In this document: positions 11,170 to 22,600 of the stretch, piece by piece
Layout: the number at the start of each line of letters is the position of its first letter
How positions within the stretch are numbered: the stretch's first letter is position 1
Assembly (NCBI GenBank): GCA_021018815.1
Contig: JAITYX010000129.1
Span: 1 to 64,000 of the forward strand
DNA length: 64,000 bases
Reading direction: 5' to 3'
Origin: Talinum fruticosum
Taxonomy: Eukaryota; Streptophyta; Magnoliopsida; Caryophyllales; Talinaceae
Position numbers and translations under genes: made by a program
Notes under the pieces: model-generated
Databases searched by the model: none
Told to the model about the DNA's origin: nothing
The model's input: the letters and a program-made list of their open reading frames with translations, nothing else

Positions 11170-12110
11170 CCCCCATCCTTTTTTGACCCGGTTGTTACAG
11201 GAATTTTCCCAAGTGTTTCCTTCAGAAATTCCCCTTGGCCTACAACCAAAAGAACTATCCAACACAGAATTGACCTTTATACAAATGCCCCATTACCAAA
11301 CAAACCAGCCTACAGGATGAACCCCACAGACACAATAGAAATTCAATGGCGAGGTTGATGAATTTTTGATGAAGGGAATGATAAGGGAGAGTCATTGTCC
11401 CTATACGGTACCCGTCCTTCTTGTTCGTAAGAAGGATGGAACTCGGAGAGTGTGTGTACATAGTGGGGCCATTAAGAAAATCACCATTAAGTACATATTT
11501 CCTATTCCCAGATTGGAAGACTTACTTAATGAGTTGCATGGGTCCTTAGTCTTCTTTAAGGTGGAGCTCATAAACGGTTATTACCAAATCGGAATCTATG
11601 AATGGGATGAATGGAAGACAACCTTTAAGACTAAGGTTGCCTCGTACGAGTGGCTTGTGATGGCCTTTGGCTTAACCAATGCCCCTAGTACTTTTATGAG
11701 GTTCATGAACCAGGTGTTGAAACTGCTCATCGGGAAGTGTGTGGTTGTGTAATTTGATGACATCCTAATTTACAACGAGACAGCAGAGGAGCATTTTGAG
11801 CACCTCAAAAAATTCCTAGAGATTCTAATCCAAAAGAAATTCTATGGCAACTTAGAGAAGTGCCAATTTTTCACCTCACAAGTTTCTTGGTTTTATTTTG
11901 TTAAAACAGGGAATGCACGTGGACAATGAGAAGATTAAAGCCATCCAAGAGTGGCCGGTTCCTACCATCACCGATGTGAGGAACTTCCATGGATTGGCCA
12001 CATTCTCTAGAAGATTTGTGAGAGATTTCAGCACAGTTGTGGTCCCCATGACCGAGCTATTGAAAGAAAAGACGTTCTAGAGGACAGATGCAGCTCGAAA
12101 GCCTTTGAGA
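11170..12110 (+). pseudogene. pol: Reina-like reverse transcriptase
   Basis: The clearest part is 11366-11752: [57 protein letters not shown]. The catalytic box is VVV*FDDILIY at about 11740-11775; a TAT-to-TAA-type change puts a stop just before the intact FDD. The following block [20 protein letters not shown] (11931-11990) is RT-connection sequence. Both catalytic Asp residues remain, but stops at 11750 and 12078 and frameshifts break the frame. Confidence 0.9.
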
Positions 12111-12525
12111 AGGTGAAGCTAAGGCTCACTTCTGCCCCAATTCTAACCCTACCAGATTTTACAAAGTGGTTTGAAGTGGAATGTGATGCCTCGGGAGTTG
12201 GCATAGGAGCAATGCTGACTCAGGAGAGCAAACCAATAGCCTACTTCAGTGAGAAGCTCAATGATACTAGAAGAAGGTTGTCCACATATGACGAGTTTTA
12301 TGCCATTATTAGAGCCCTTCAAGCATTGGAGGCACTATCTCATTAGTTATGAGTTCATTCTTTACTGAGACTATGAGGCATTGAAGTACATTTAAGGCCA
12401 GCACAAACTCAACCCCAAACATGCCAAGTGGGTCGAGTAGTTGCAGTCTTTCCATATCAAAATTAGGCATAAAGCGGGTCATTTGAACAAAGGAGTTGAT
12501 TCTTTATCGAAAAGGTAATTGTTAT
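12111..12525 (+). pseudogene. pol: Reina-like RNase H domain
   Basis: Motifs LTSAPILTLPDFTKWFEVEC, DASGVGIGAMLTQESKPIAY and FSEKLNDTRRRLSTYDEFYA are readable to 12346. Beyond this a stop interrupts, and the sequence continues with a degraded D-E-A-L-K-Y segment and GVDSLSKR near 12490-12520, matching the usual VADALSRR end. The context is directly after RT, as in intact elements. Confidence 0.88.
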
Positions 12526-12559
12526 TATCCGTGCTTGATGCAAGTGTGATTAGTTTTGA

Positions 12560-13197
12560 GTTAATTAAGAATTAGTATAGTGATGATATAGATTTGAAGG
12601 AAATTTTTAAAAGGTGTTTTACACATCCCTTCGGAAAATTTGTTGTAGAAGGGTTATTTGTTTAAAGGTACCATGTTCTTTATTCCTCTAGGAGGATACA
12701 GAGAGTTACTAATTTAGGAGATACATGGAGGAGCTCCTGTTGGGCATTTTAGAGCATAAAAAACCACAAGTATGATGAAGGAGCATTATTTCTAGCCCAA
12801 GATGGCCCGAGATATCGAGCAAGTACATCAAAAGGTGTCCTACTTGCCAATTAGCCAAGAGCCACACCGTACCCCAAGGGTTATACATGCCATTGCTAGT
12901 ACCAAAAGGTCCTTGGGAGGATGTCGGCCTTGATTTACGTGCCTCAAACTCATAGATCTAAAGTCTCGATAATGGTAGTTATAGACGGGTTTTCTAAAAT
13001 GGCTCATTTTATTATTGTCATACTACTTTTGATGTTTCTCGAGTGGCTAATTTGTATTTTAAAAAGTTTGTTAGGCTTCGGGGTATTCCCAAGAGTATGG
13101 TATTCCAAGAAGTGTGCCCCGTACCTCCACAACAAAGTAAAGGAGAGAATTGAGAAGTCCAATGCTGCAGCCAAATCCTCTTCGAGATAGGCACAAA
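12560..13197 (+). pseudogene. pol: Reina-like integrase, N-terminal and core part
   Basis: A degraded zinc-binding segment (GHFRA ... MMKEHYF*PKMARDIEQV) is seen at 12737-12830. The core reads VPKGPWEDVGLDL and then VMVVIDGFSKMAHFI-like sequence at 12970-13010. RIEKSNAAAKSSSR at 13146-13190 corresponds to the segment after the catalytic core. Multiple stops and frameshifts are present. The following integrase C-terminus is interrupted at 13198 by a CACTA-like sequence. Confidence 0.8.
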
Positions 13198-13390
13198 CAC
13201 TACAAAAAAGGAAAATAGTAACGGGAATTCCGATGGATTTTCCGACGGAATTTCCCAAATTTCGATGGAAAAACCCGTCGGAATTCCATTGGACTTCGAC
13301 GGGAATCCCGTCGGATGTTAGAAAAAAATGAGAATCCCGACGGGAAGACCCCATCAAAAAAATTTCGTCGGTAGAGATTTCCTATTGCCA
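13198..13390 (+). mobile_element. CACTA-type transposon end (solo terminus or deleted MITE)
   Basis: The sequence starts CACTACAAAAAAGG and carries repeated short direct and inverted copies of the GACGGAATTTCC / CCGTCGGAATTCC type up to about 13375. This is the usual look of CACTA (En/Spm) terminal and subterminal repeats. No matching GTAGTG end was found downstream, and about 30 residues of host integrase are missing, so only one end seems present. The start could be chance, since host codons could also read HKHYKK here. Confidence 0.55.
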
Positions 13391-13575
13391 AGGTTAGATT
13401 GTCCCTTCAAAGTACTTGGAGTAGGTAAGCCCTAATGCTTACAAGATTGACCTACACGGGAGTATGCGGTTTGAAGCACCTTCAATGTAGCCGACCTCAA
13501 GTTGTACCTTGAGGAAAATGAGGAGCTATCGAGTTTGAGGACAAACTCTTTCGAAGAATGAGGGAATGATGAAAG
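13391..13575 (+). pseudogene. pol: Reina-like polyprotein C-terminus
   Basis: After the CACTA-like insert, integrase-tail sequence resumes. Read with small frame changes it gives PFKVLG, NAYKIDL, FNVADLK.YLEE and LRTNSFEE, the usual end of Reina/CRM polyproteins. The element then stops at the junction with an Ogre-type LTR near 13575. Confidence 0.75.
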
Positions 13576-13579
13576 TATT

Positions 13580-14832
13580 AACCCTAGGTGTTTCCTAGAC
13601 CTAACTCTGTCCTTATAAATAGAGAGCTTGAGGTTGTCATTTGACAATGGCTCATCCCCAACGTCACATTGCTGAAGCCCGATTAAGAGCTACTGAATAC
13701 TCATCTTTATATTATGATCTCTCGATCTATTTTCTTCTTACTTCCATCATACTCCCTACACTCCATCATTCATCTTTCTACATACTCACCTCCAAAAAGT
13801 ATTTTCAAAATGCCCTTTCAATCACCACCGTCGCATCACCAAATGTAGATCCCGGATCCAGATTTGTCGGATGGGACAACCTAAGGGCACCAATCCATCC
13901 TTCAAACTAGTTTATTTTATTTTGTACTTTTATCGCTTTTCGTATTATGGACTTGAGATGTCATCGCATTTAAATTCTTCCCGCTCGATGTAATCTTTTA
14001 GCTTTCGCTTTTTCATATTTGCCTTTACCGTTTTCTTAATTATGTTCTAGTTGCTTTAAATTCTCATTGCATGTTGTGTGCTTGTGTTTAGACATTATGT
14101 AAATTCACTACTCGAACTACTAATGGTCATCTTTGGACGAGCGGAACGGAAGGACTTATCCCATCGTTTCGTACCCACACCCCTGAATCCGATTCTTAGT
14201 TCAAAGACTGATGAAGTCATTTTTAATCTATTTTAATCTTAGTTTCTCCTATACTGAGATTGGAAAAGTAATCTTTATTTTGTTTTTGTTAGTTTTTCTC
14301 TCCTAAAACCGATCGGTGACATTTTTTTCTAGTTTATTTCTATTCGAATAACCTCTCGGTTGTTTCTCACTATAGATAAAATTTAAGGGCTCTTGATAGG
14401 ATAGCTAGACTAGAGGATGAGGTTGATTTCCTTAGCCATGGCCTCATGGCCGGCACTGCAACCCCTAGGTGTTGGCTTCAGCTAGCACCGTGGGCTTAGT
14501 AGTGTTGGCTTTGGTCAAGATTTGTGTCTTCACACTAATCTTGCCCTAAAGCTCCACGACAGATTCAAAACCCTAGCTTTTATTCTTTCACTTAAGAAAT
14601 GATATCCGGGACTTCTAAATATAATGTCAAAATAAAAAGATTAATAAAATCATCATTCAAACTTTACCTAATTCATTTTCAATCACTTAATAAAAATAGA
14701 AAATCATAATAAAAGGTTCATCCCCACTTTCTAAAATTAACTTCCAAAACCATCTTCTAAAACCTTTCTTTAAAACGGAGACCGACATACGTGAGGAAAC
14801 TCGATCGACTGCTACTGGGCGTGGTTCCTAAA
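13580..14832 (+). repeat. 5' LTR of Ogre/Tat element A (truncated at its left)
   Basis: The copy aligns with 17800-18908 and with the complete LTR of element C from about 59180 onward. It includes the shared TATAAATAGAG segment, the GATGTAATCTTTTAG block, the FSLFTSL-like T-rich block and the final GTGGTTCCTA end. The first 600-odd bases expected from element C are missing, replaced by the Reina-like element end. Confidence 0.85.
13614..13621 (+). promoter_or_regulatory. TATA box in element A 5' LTR
   Basis: TATAAATA lies at the same place as in the other Ogre-type LTR copies (17831, 41366 on minus, 59217). It is followed about 30 bases later by the sequence conserved among copies, so it marks the probable start of the retroelement RNA. 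Confidence 0.7.
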
Positions 14833-14833
14833 G

Positions 14834-14851
14834 TGGCGACTCCACTGGGGA
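14834..14851 (+). other. Primer binding site, tRNA-Arg type
   Basis: TGGCGACTCCACTGGGGA directly follows the LTR end and is identical to the site in element C. tRNA-Arg priming is the known feature of Ogre elements. Confidence 0.85.
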
Positions 14852-15392
14852 CTAATCACATATTAAGAGGGCGAAACTTGAAAATCTAGTAGTGTGTTTT
14901 AATAATGTATTTGAATTAGGCATCCTACATTTAGTAACACTTCTGGTAAGAGGCTCGTCATTGCGTCCCGAGACGGGCCTAACTAGGCTAGATTGCCAAC
15001 GGAGGCGGTACCTTTTTCCCTCATATCATGTGCTCTTGGTTTACTGAAAGGCACCAAGGATTCTGGCATTTTTTCTTGTCGTGTCCCCACAGCGGACCAT
15101 GTCCTCGGACTATGAGTCACCATGTATCCTACCGAGTCTAAACCTCTTTTGACCATAGACCTTTGACCTTTAGATGGCACCTTATATTCATTTGAATGCT
15201 TGGATGAGTGTGGTTGTTTTTAGATTTAATCTTTTGCTTGTGAGCCTTTAGGGATAGGTGAAGTGCGCTAAATAATCCTTTGCATGGGTGTAAAATAAAA
15301 ATGAACATTTTTAAGTGTGTCCAATTTGTGCATTTCAACTAAGAGTCCACAACTACTTTCCATTATTAGCATGGTCCAACAATAGCATTTTT
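14852..15392 (+). other. Untranslated leader of element A, non-repeated part
   Basis: No gene. The sequence is homologous to the leaders of elements B and C, for example the AAGAGGGCGAAACTTGAAAAT block at 14867-14887 and the GCATCCTACATTTAGTAACA block near 14920. It separates the primer site from the tandem array. Confidence 0.7.
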
Positions 15393-16070
15393 CATGTAGC
15401 CAAATTTAAATTTCATCTGATATAGGTGAGTCCATTTCATTCTTTCATTAGCCAAAAATAAATTTCATCTCAAAATAGGTGAGTCCTTATTTGCATTCTA
15501 TTTTGCATTTAGTCAAAGCCAAAATCATCTCAAAGTAGGTGAGTCTAATCTTGCATTTCATTTTGCATTAGCCAAAAATAAATTTCATCTCAAAATAGGT
15601 GAGTCCATATATTTGCATTGCACTTTGAATTTAGCCAAAATCAAAATCATCTTAAAGTAGATGAGTCCAATCTTGCATTTTATTTTGCATTAGCCAAAAA
15701 TAAAAATCATCCGAAATTAGATGAGTCCATTTCGCATTAGCCAAATTCAAATTTCATCTCAAAGTAGGTGAATCCAATCTTACATTTCATATAGCCAAAA
15801 TTCAAAAGTCATCTCAATTAAGGTGAGTCTGTTCATCTCATTTTTCGCATTATCCAAAAACAAAATCATCTCAATTAAGGTGAGTCCACTCATTTTTACA
15901 TTAGCCAAAACTAAAATCCATCCCAAGTAAGGTGAGTCCGTTCATTTCATTTTCGCATTAGCCAAAATTAAATTCATCTTTAATTAGGAGAATCCTTCAT
16001 TTGCATTAGCTAAAATTAATATCATCCCAAATAAGGTGAGTTCATTCATTTCGGTTTTGCATTAGCCCCA
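15393..16070 (+). repeat. Tandem repeats in element A leader (about 12 units of 50-62 bp)
   Basis: Each unit contains TTAGCCAAAA, then AAAATCATCTCAAA, then TAGGTGAGTCC, followed by a variable T-rich GCATT stretch. I counted 12 copies of the GTGAGTC-like core, at about 15426, 15478, 15538, 15598, 15657, 15719, 15767, 15823, 15880, 15931, 15987 and 16035. The same core is repeated in the leaders of elements B and C. Units are diverged, so this is not a CRISPR. Confidence 0.9.
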
Positions 16071-16317
16071 TCTCCCGTAGAAGTTTTTTTCCACAAGCCA
16101 CTCATGAGCACGTACTCTTTAAGGATACAAGATAGGTAATCAAACTCAAATGTAGAACCCTACCTCGAAGGGTTTAAGAAATAGGAACTCTAGTACAACA
16201 CCGGTACGGTGAACACCAACACATCCCACATTAGTACGTACCATACCGAGTACGTCCAACATCTTTACTAGTAACACCACCGCGCCGCCCAAGGTCAAAA
16301 TATAATCCTTATCATAA

Positions 16318-17140
16318 AATGGCCAACCAACCAACCAGAACAAACTCCCATCATGACCTTGCTTAAGAAGTCCGCTACAAAACAAGAAGTTAAGATTGAC
16401 GCCCGAGGATAAGAAGATTTGGTCAATATCCGAAACCCTTAATCTCATACACAAAGAACTAAAGAAGAAATCAAAGTATAAAGGGAAAAAAAAAGTAGGA
16501 GAACCAACCATGAGCCTCGGCCCAGGCCTCGGTCCGATCCACAAATAGATCGGATAAAGAAGATGTTATGGGGGTCCTCGAAGTTTAATAAGTACTATCG
16601 GGCCCAGGGATTCACTTCAATCCCTAAAGGCAAGGTACCCCTAAAATTTACTATACCTAACATCAGGTACCACAGGGCAGAAAACCCTCACCACCATGTG
16701 AGGAACATTGTGGGGGCAATGAATTTGAAGAATGTAACGGAGGACACATACCATGTCATCATCCCATGGACGTTTGATACGGATGTCATGAAGTGGTACA
16801 ATGTCTGTTGATCCACACAAGGTCACAAATTGGCAAGATCTTTACAAGGAGTTTTTACATCAATAATGCTACAATACTTGATCTACCAATTAGTCTTTGT
16901 AACCTAGACTTAATTAAGTAAGGAGACGATGATAGCTTCACCGACTTCCTTACTTGCTAGAGGGAATCCGGTGCATGATCGATCGACCATCCGAAAAGGA
17001 CAAAATTAGATTGATCAAGAACCTGAAATTGGCTTATCATCGGCACCTGAAGTTCTTACCTATCATAGACTCCACGAGTAATTCGAGATACTAGCATGCT
17101 CATAGAAGAAGAACAACCTTCAACCGGATAGAAGATCATC
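16318..17140 (+). pseudogene. gag: Ogre/Tat gag fragment of element A
   Basis: The likely start is ATG 16318 (MANQP). The conserved capsid part reads QGFTSIPKGKVPLKFTIPNI, ENPHHHVRNIVGAMNLKN and DTDVMKWYNV at 16600-16810. After a frameshift it continues as KEFLHQ.CYNT and RPSEKDKIRL to about 17060. The protein is the structural capsid. It matches gag of elements B and C but has at least four frameshifts or stops, and the zinc-binding C-terminus is missing. Confidence 0.88.
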
Positions 17141-17334
17141 CAATGAGCCCATCACACATCAAGGATGCTAATAAACCTTACTTTTTCCCTTTTTCCATAT
17201 CCATTTTATGTTTATTTCCTTCAAAAAACAAAATAAAAAACCAAAATCAATACATCCTTTTTAAACTACGAAGGCTCGATTTCCGCTATAGCGGATACGT
17301 AGGAAGCCCACGAGGTCCGGCCACAAGCCTAATC
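17141..17334 (+). other. Spacer between element A gag and 3' LTR
   Basis: AT-rich, no coding sequence. It holds the block GCGGATACGTAGGAAGCCC (17302-17320), a motif that recurs in Tat-type elements outside the LTR. The missing pol genes must have been lost at or near 17141. Confidence 0.5.
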
Positions 17335-18908
17335 TTTTGTCTAAACAGACACGAGCTGAACACTTCAAGACGACATTAGGCGCTACATTTCATTATGATA
17401 ATCATTAAAGTTTTATATTTTGCTCCAAGACCATCTCGCTCGAGACTAAGAGCTTCCTCCTCTAAACGACGTCACTTGGTGGTCGGTGCCCCTACTGACT
17501 TTTTCATCTCAAAACACTATACTTTGGCAAAAGAATCCTATTGTAACAAGGGAAGGACACGGAACCCTAGAAAATATAAATGGTCGGCTCCCTTACCATA
17601 TTTTTCGTCTCCAAACGTTGTTTTTCGGTACACAAACTCACTCGGGCAGCATCAAAGGTCACAAAACCCCGGAAAACCCCTAAAGGCTGGTGCCCCCTAC
17701 TCGATTTTATCCGGTTTTACCCCAGTTCTCTCTAGTTCAATCTTCACTTTATCTTGGCTTGGTTTTGTAGCTAGCTTTAGACAGTTGGCTGAGTTTCAAC
17801 CTTATGTCTTTCCTTGACCTAACATCTCCGTATAAATAGAGAGCTTGGGGTTCTCATTTGACAATGGCTCATCCCTCACCATCACGCTTGTTGAAACCTA
17901 ATTAAGAGCTACTAAATACTCATCTTTGTATTATGATCTCTTGGTCTCTTTATAGCCTACCTCCATTATACTTTCTACATCTTATCCCTAAACTCCATCA
18001 TTCATTGTTCTACCTACTTACCTCCAAAAACTACTTACAAAAAGCCCCATCAATCACCACCGTTGCATCACCAAATCCAGATTAGTAGGTAGGACAACCC
18101 GAGGGAAATAATCCAGCCTTCGAACGGTTTACTTTATTTCGTAATTTTATCGCTTTCCATATTATGGACTTGAGATGTAATCATACTTAAATTCCTCTCC
18201 GCCCGATGTAATCTTTTAGTTTTCGCTTTGTTTTCTTTTTGCTTTTCTTTTGCTTTCTTTTCTTGCTTTTCTTTATCTACCTTAACCATTTTCTTAATTA
18301 TTTTCTGGTTGTGTGCTCGTGTTTAGACATTATGTAAATTCACTACTCGAACTAGTACTGGTCGTATTCACACGGGCGAGAATGGAAGGGCTTATCCCTA
18401 CGTTTCGTACCCTTAACCCCGAATCTAATTGTCGGTTCAAAGACCGATGGAGTCATTTTTAATCTTTTTCAGTCTTAGTTTCTCCCATACTAAGATTGGA
18501 AAAGTAAAGTTTATTCGGTTTTGTTAGTTTTTCTCTCCTACAAATTGACAAGTGACTCCACTTTCTACTTTATTTCTATTCAAATTCCATCTCAGTTGTT
18601 TCGATTGTAGGTAAAATTATAGGGCTCCTGATATGCCACCCGGGCTAGAGGCCGAGGCGTATTTCCTCAACCATGGCCTCATGGCAGGAGCCGCCTTCCC
18701 AAGGTGCTGGCGTTGGCTAGCACTGTGGTGTCAATAGTGGTGGCTTCAGTCCGGATTGATGTTTTCACACTGTTATAACCCTAAAGACTCGCGGCATATA
18801 CAAAATCCTAGGTTTTTATTTTGTTCGGTTAAGAAATGATATCCGGGACTTATAAAAATATTTGGCAAAATAGAAAGATTAATAAAATCGCAATTTAAAC
18901 TTTATTGA
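17335..18908 (+). repeat. 3' LTR of Ogre/Tat element A (truncated at both ends)
   Basis: Homology to the element C LTR starts near GACACGAGCTGAACACTTCA (17347) and the GCTACATTTCATTATGAT block (corresponding to 58890-58908). It runs through the TATA box, the GAGCCGCC region and ends near 18908, in sequence corresponding to 14648-14690 of the 5' copy. The last ~150 bases of the LTR are missing. Together with the truncated 5' copy, this shows the element lost both outer ends. Confidence 0.8.
17831..17838 (+). promoter_or_regulatory. TATA box in element A 3' LTR
   Basis: TATAAATA followed by GAGAGCTTGGGG, equivalent to the TATA at 13614 in the 5' copy. Confidence 0.65.
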
Positions 18909-21900
18909 ATTATGTTGGCCCACACTAGTCGTAGTTGCTACATGTATCCAAGCAAAGGTCTAATTTATAGCAATTCCACAATCGAAGTCATACTGTGCAA
19001 ACACCACGAAAACCAATGGAGCCATACTTCCACTGCGTCGAAGGTGCCGACCAAGCCTCCCGGATCGCGCGGTTGCCTTCTTCCTTTGGCCGAGCACTCC
19101 TTGGGCCATAACTTATTTATGCCCCTAGCCCATTTTCGGTCAAGCTATATTATTTCAGACCGTGCACTTACAAATTCCCATTTTCCTTTTTATTATTTTC
19201 TTTTGGGGGAACGGGGGCTAGTGCAATTTTTTCGATTTGTCTTTGTAATTTTCTTAAGAATTTTTGTATTATGTTAATCGAAGAAAGCATTTTTAGAACC
19301 GAGTCTTTGCATTTTCATCTCATTGCATAAAGTACAAGAATATTACAAAATATTAAAAATTAATAAGACAACCACCCTACAAGGGATCAACTAATCTTCG
19401 TAATCGAAGCATCTTCGGCCGAGTAAGCGACGCTTATGATGGGGTATCGGTTTACCTCACTTTTGAATTTACACACCTCTTATGCTCATCATGCATCTCG
19501 CATCATGACCAACTAGTAAGTGCTCAACTCGTCCGTTATAATTTTGAATTTCTTGTATGGAAATTAATCATCATCTTCTCTTCCTTGGCAGCTCACTCCT
19601 GCGACATTCACATCCCGAGTGTCAACGTGGATGTTACCCTTCTGGTGGACCTCCTTGCTTCGTCACCATTCCCGAAATCCCATAAGAGGAATGTGTTGGG
19701 CTCCCTTTCGTAGAAATTGGCGAGGGTAAGAGTTATGTGCTATTTCCTTTTAGTTATGTGCTAAAAGTATCTCTTCGTCGATAACCTCAAACAAACTTTA
19801 CACTACGACTAGGAGTAATCTAGGACCATATCTATTAGATTACGATCGACTCTTCTTAGAATCCAGAATTTCTTTACTCGTCGATCTTTGTCTATTCTTT
19901 GAGTAAGTCATCAATTAATGTAGTGCTAAATTCTTTAAGCTTTTAGTGATTTGCTAATCGCTTCCTTAATCTTATAGACACGCCGATCGAGAGCCACTCC
20001 TCCCGGTAGTCTACCCGGTGCGCCCGAGACATTATTCCAAACTCATGAACAACAAATGCCTTCTACTTGTAATGCTAGACAAGGCTCGTCACAACGTTCT
20101 TCGCGATGTACACATCATAGGAGTGTGTCTGAGGTAAGACCTAACGCCTCCAAGCCTAGTACCTCCGATGCGGGATAAGGCTTCTCTAAGGAGAGCTTGA
20201 ATATCTTCGATCGACACGGGAACCCTCTTTACTTCCCTCGGTCCTCTTATAGCGGACCATCAAATGGGGCTTCTTAGTCTTGGGACCAAGGAGGTGGCCT
20301 ATTCTCTACGTCTATCTTAGAGGACTTCGGAAATTACATCTTCGATGAGGACTCGATGATGATGCGCAGATAATTCTTTGCTACTTCCACTGCTTGCCGA
20401 TTTATGGACGTCTTGTAGGGTGTTTGTTTCGTTACTCTATTATTTATTTTATAATGAAGACTCTTATGCAATGAGATAAAATGCAAGACTCAATTCTAAA
20501 ATGTGTTTTTTATTTAATATGATGCACAAAACTTAAGAAAAGATACAAAGACAAAATTTTAAAAAATGGGCACTAGCCACCATTCGCCACTAAAAGAAAA
20601 AAGTAAAAAGAGAAATAGAAAATCTCAAGTGCATAGTCGAAGAAAGGTGCGCTCTACGGGCTGGCACAAGAAACAAAAATAACCAAGGACTACTCGGGCT
20701 CGCAAGAAAGCGCAAAATATCATCTTCTTACATCCATATATAGAACCATGGACTTCATGACTGAAAGAACTCGACGGATGCATGAGATGAGCAACATGGA
20801 TAGGTCGGGGTTAACCAATTATCCGCTAAATGTCCTCTTTAGCATTCGCTGGGTAAAAATTTATTGGCCTTTTCTAAGGGCCGTTCTAGCTCTCTGGGAT
20901 CACCATCACCATCTCTTTAGGTTTAGGGTAAGGAACTATGGCCCCTGCTCGAGGAGTCCGATGGCATACTAGGCAATTTTAGGCGAACAAAACCAGTTGT
21001 TCCTAAATCCTCAAAAAATATCCATGAAAAGTACTAATATTTACATAAACCGAGTAAAAAGTATCTAGGGTGGATCCTTATTGGGAATCGGGTTAGCTTA
21101 ACCAATCTGCTCAAGCATTATTGCAACATGTATGCTTATGCTAAGTCTATCGTCATCCCGAGACGGCAAGCTATAATTACTTGCATGATAGGAGGATTCC
21201 TACTAGTAGGGGTCACGAAGACTTGGCACCGGCGTCTCTGCTAAGACTAGTGGAACAATTAGAAGATTATTGTTCTCTAAGTCCACTAATAGTTGCTTGA
21301 AACGGTAATTGGTTTAGATCAAGTTGAAGCTGGTGCTTGAATAGAATTTCCATGATAGCCCCCTGTTGTTGTAGATAAGCATTAAAACAAACATAAGCAA
21401 ACAACAGTAAATCGGGCAACGACGCTAGCCATAAGGTGGAAGTCCGGCGTCGGCCGAGCCTGCGATGCCTTTGGCTTTTACCGAAAAGCCTAACTTTCGT
21501 TCCTGCTTTTGTTGACGCGATTTTTATTATTTCGATTTTTCTCGATTGGGCCTAAAAAGTTAGATTTTGACCGTACAGGACACTAATTGTTGATTTTGCA
21601 TCCGTGATGTGAAGATTTGGCTAATGGAACATCCGAAACTCATCAAACCTCCTCCTAAACTGGACAAGTACCTAACAACCCACTTACGCTAGCGAAACGA
21701 ACATCAACGATGAGTCGATCGTCCTCCTTCCCGATGGGAAGAATATCTCGAAAATCACAGACAATGACTTGTTGTGGTATGTTAAGCATTGAAAGGTATC
21801 CCAATTCAAAACGCATCTTGGACAACATCTATACATTTGTCTATTGGGCTTGGAAAAGAGCACGTATTACTTTCCGAGCCATGTGGTGCCGCAAATGGGT

Positions 21901-22600
21901 AGAGAACAAGTAATACCGATTCTTGGATTGTATCCGGCTCGCGACTTTTGACTTGTTCGAGAGGACACGGTAGCTCTAGATGGACTGGGTCATGGCCTGA
22001 ATCTTGGAAAGATCTTCCAAAATTGTTGACTCTTGCGGCCTTGCCGACACTCGAAGGAGTTGTAAATACTGCTTGTTTCACCCTATTTTCTAGAGTTGAT
22101 AATAAAAGTTGACCACTGAGCGATGAAAAGTACTAAGACATAGAGACTTAAACCCTTAAGAAGCCATTCTTATTATTGCCCCTTTGCAAATCCGTGAAAT
22201 AAACCCTCGGATGGCTACCCGCACTCGTTGAAAAGAAACTGAAGCTAAGGAAAATGAAGAAAAGAGGGCGCGCTAAATCGAAGAGCTAAAGGAATGCACC
22301 CGAGATGAGGAAGCTGAGCCTACCTATCTTAAAGGAAAGAAAGTGAAAATAGACTAGGACTCGAATCCTTAAAAGTTTGAGATAGAATAAAAGGAGGATT
22401 AGTGTTGCCTCTTTATAATAGTGTTTATTTTGTTTTACAAGTAGTATGCTTGCAATTAAATTCCTGTTATTCGCTATGTATTTAGGTAAGTAGTAGGCTT
22501 ACCATTTATTGAATAAAAGTAAGTGTTATGCTATACATTCATATTTCTATCACTCACTTAGAGATACAACAATAATAAAGAAAAACCAATATACATATTG
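18909..22600. other. Unassigned region, no recognisable gene or element
   Basis: Both strands contain only short ORFs without motifs I recognise (for example 18912-19277, 20748-20972, 21710-21913 on plus and 21806-22081 on minus). It lies between the truncated 3' LTR of element A (+) and the integrase end of element B (-). It therefore may hold decayed 3' untranslated and LTR parts of element B, or old unique sequence. No tRNA, rRNA or simple repeat stands out. Confidence 0.5.

Larger units (their letters stand above)
9672..13575 (+). mobile_element. Reina/CRM-like Ty3-gypsy chromovirus, heavily decayed
   Basis: A second gypsy element in the same orientation, with gag remnant, protease, RT, RNase H and integrase in order. 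Its motifs (DGGSCTN protease, VPMDACHLILGRPW linker, [37 protein letters not shown]) differ from the Tekay element and match small chromoviruses of the Reina/CRM group. No clear pair of LTRs is visible. Its end is replaced by a truncated Ogre-type LTR at about 13575. Confidence 0.8.
13580..18908 (+). mobile_element. Ogre/Tat element A, internally deleted (gag only)
   Basis: Two partial LTR copies (13580-14832 and 17335-18908) flank a tRNA-Arg-type primer site, a tandem-repeat leader and a gag fragment. No protease, RT or integrase occurs between gag (to about 17140) and the 3' LTR copy. Gag and LTR match elements B and C of the window. The structure is seen directly; whether it moved as a non-autonomous copy or lost pol later is not known. 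Confidence 0.82.

Noticed and set aside
15393..16070. Regular repeats that could suggest a CRISPR array
   Set aside because: The units are diverged over their full length, have no distinct unique spacers and occur in the leader of a plant retrotransposon that is repeated elsewhere in the window.
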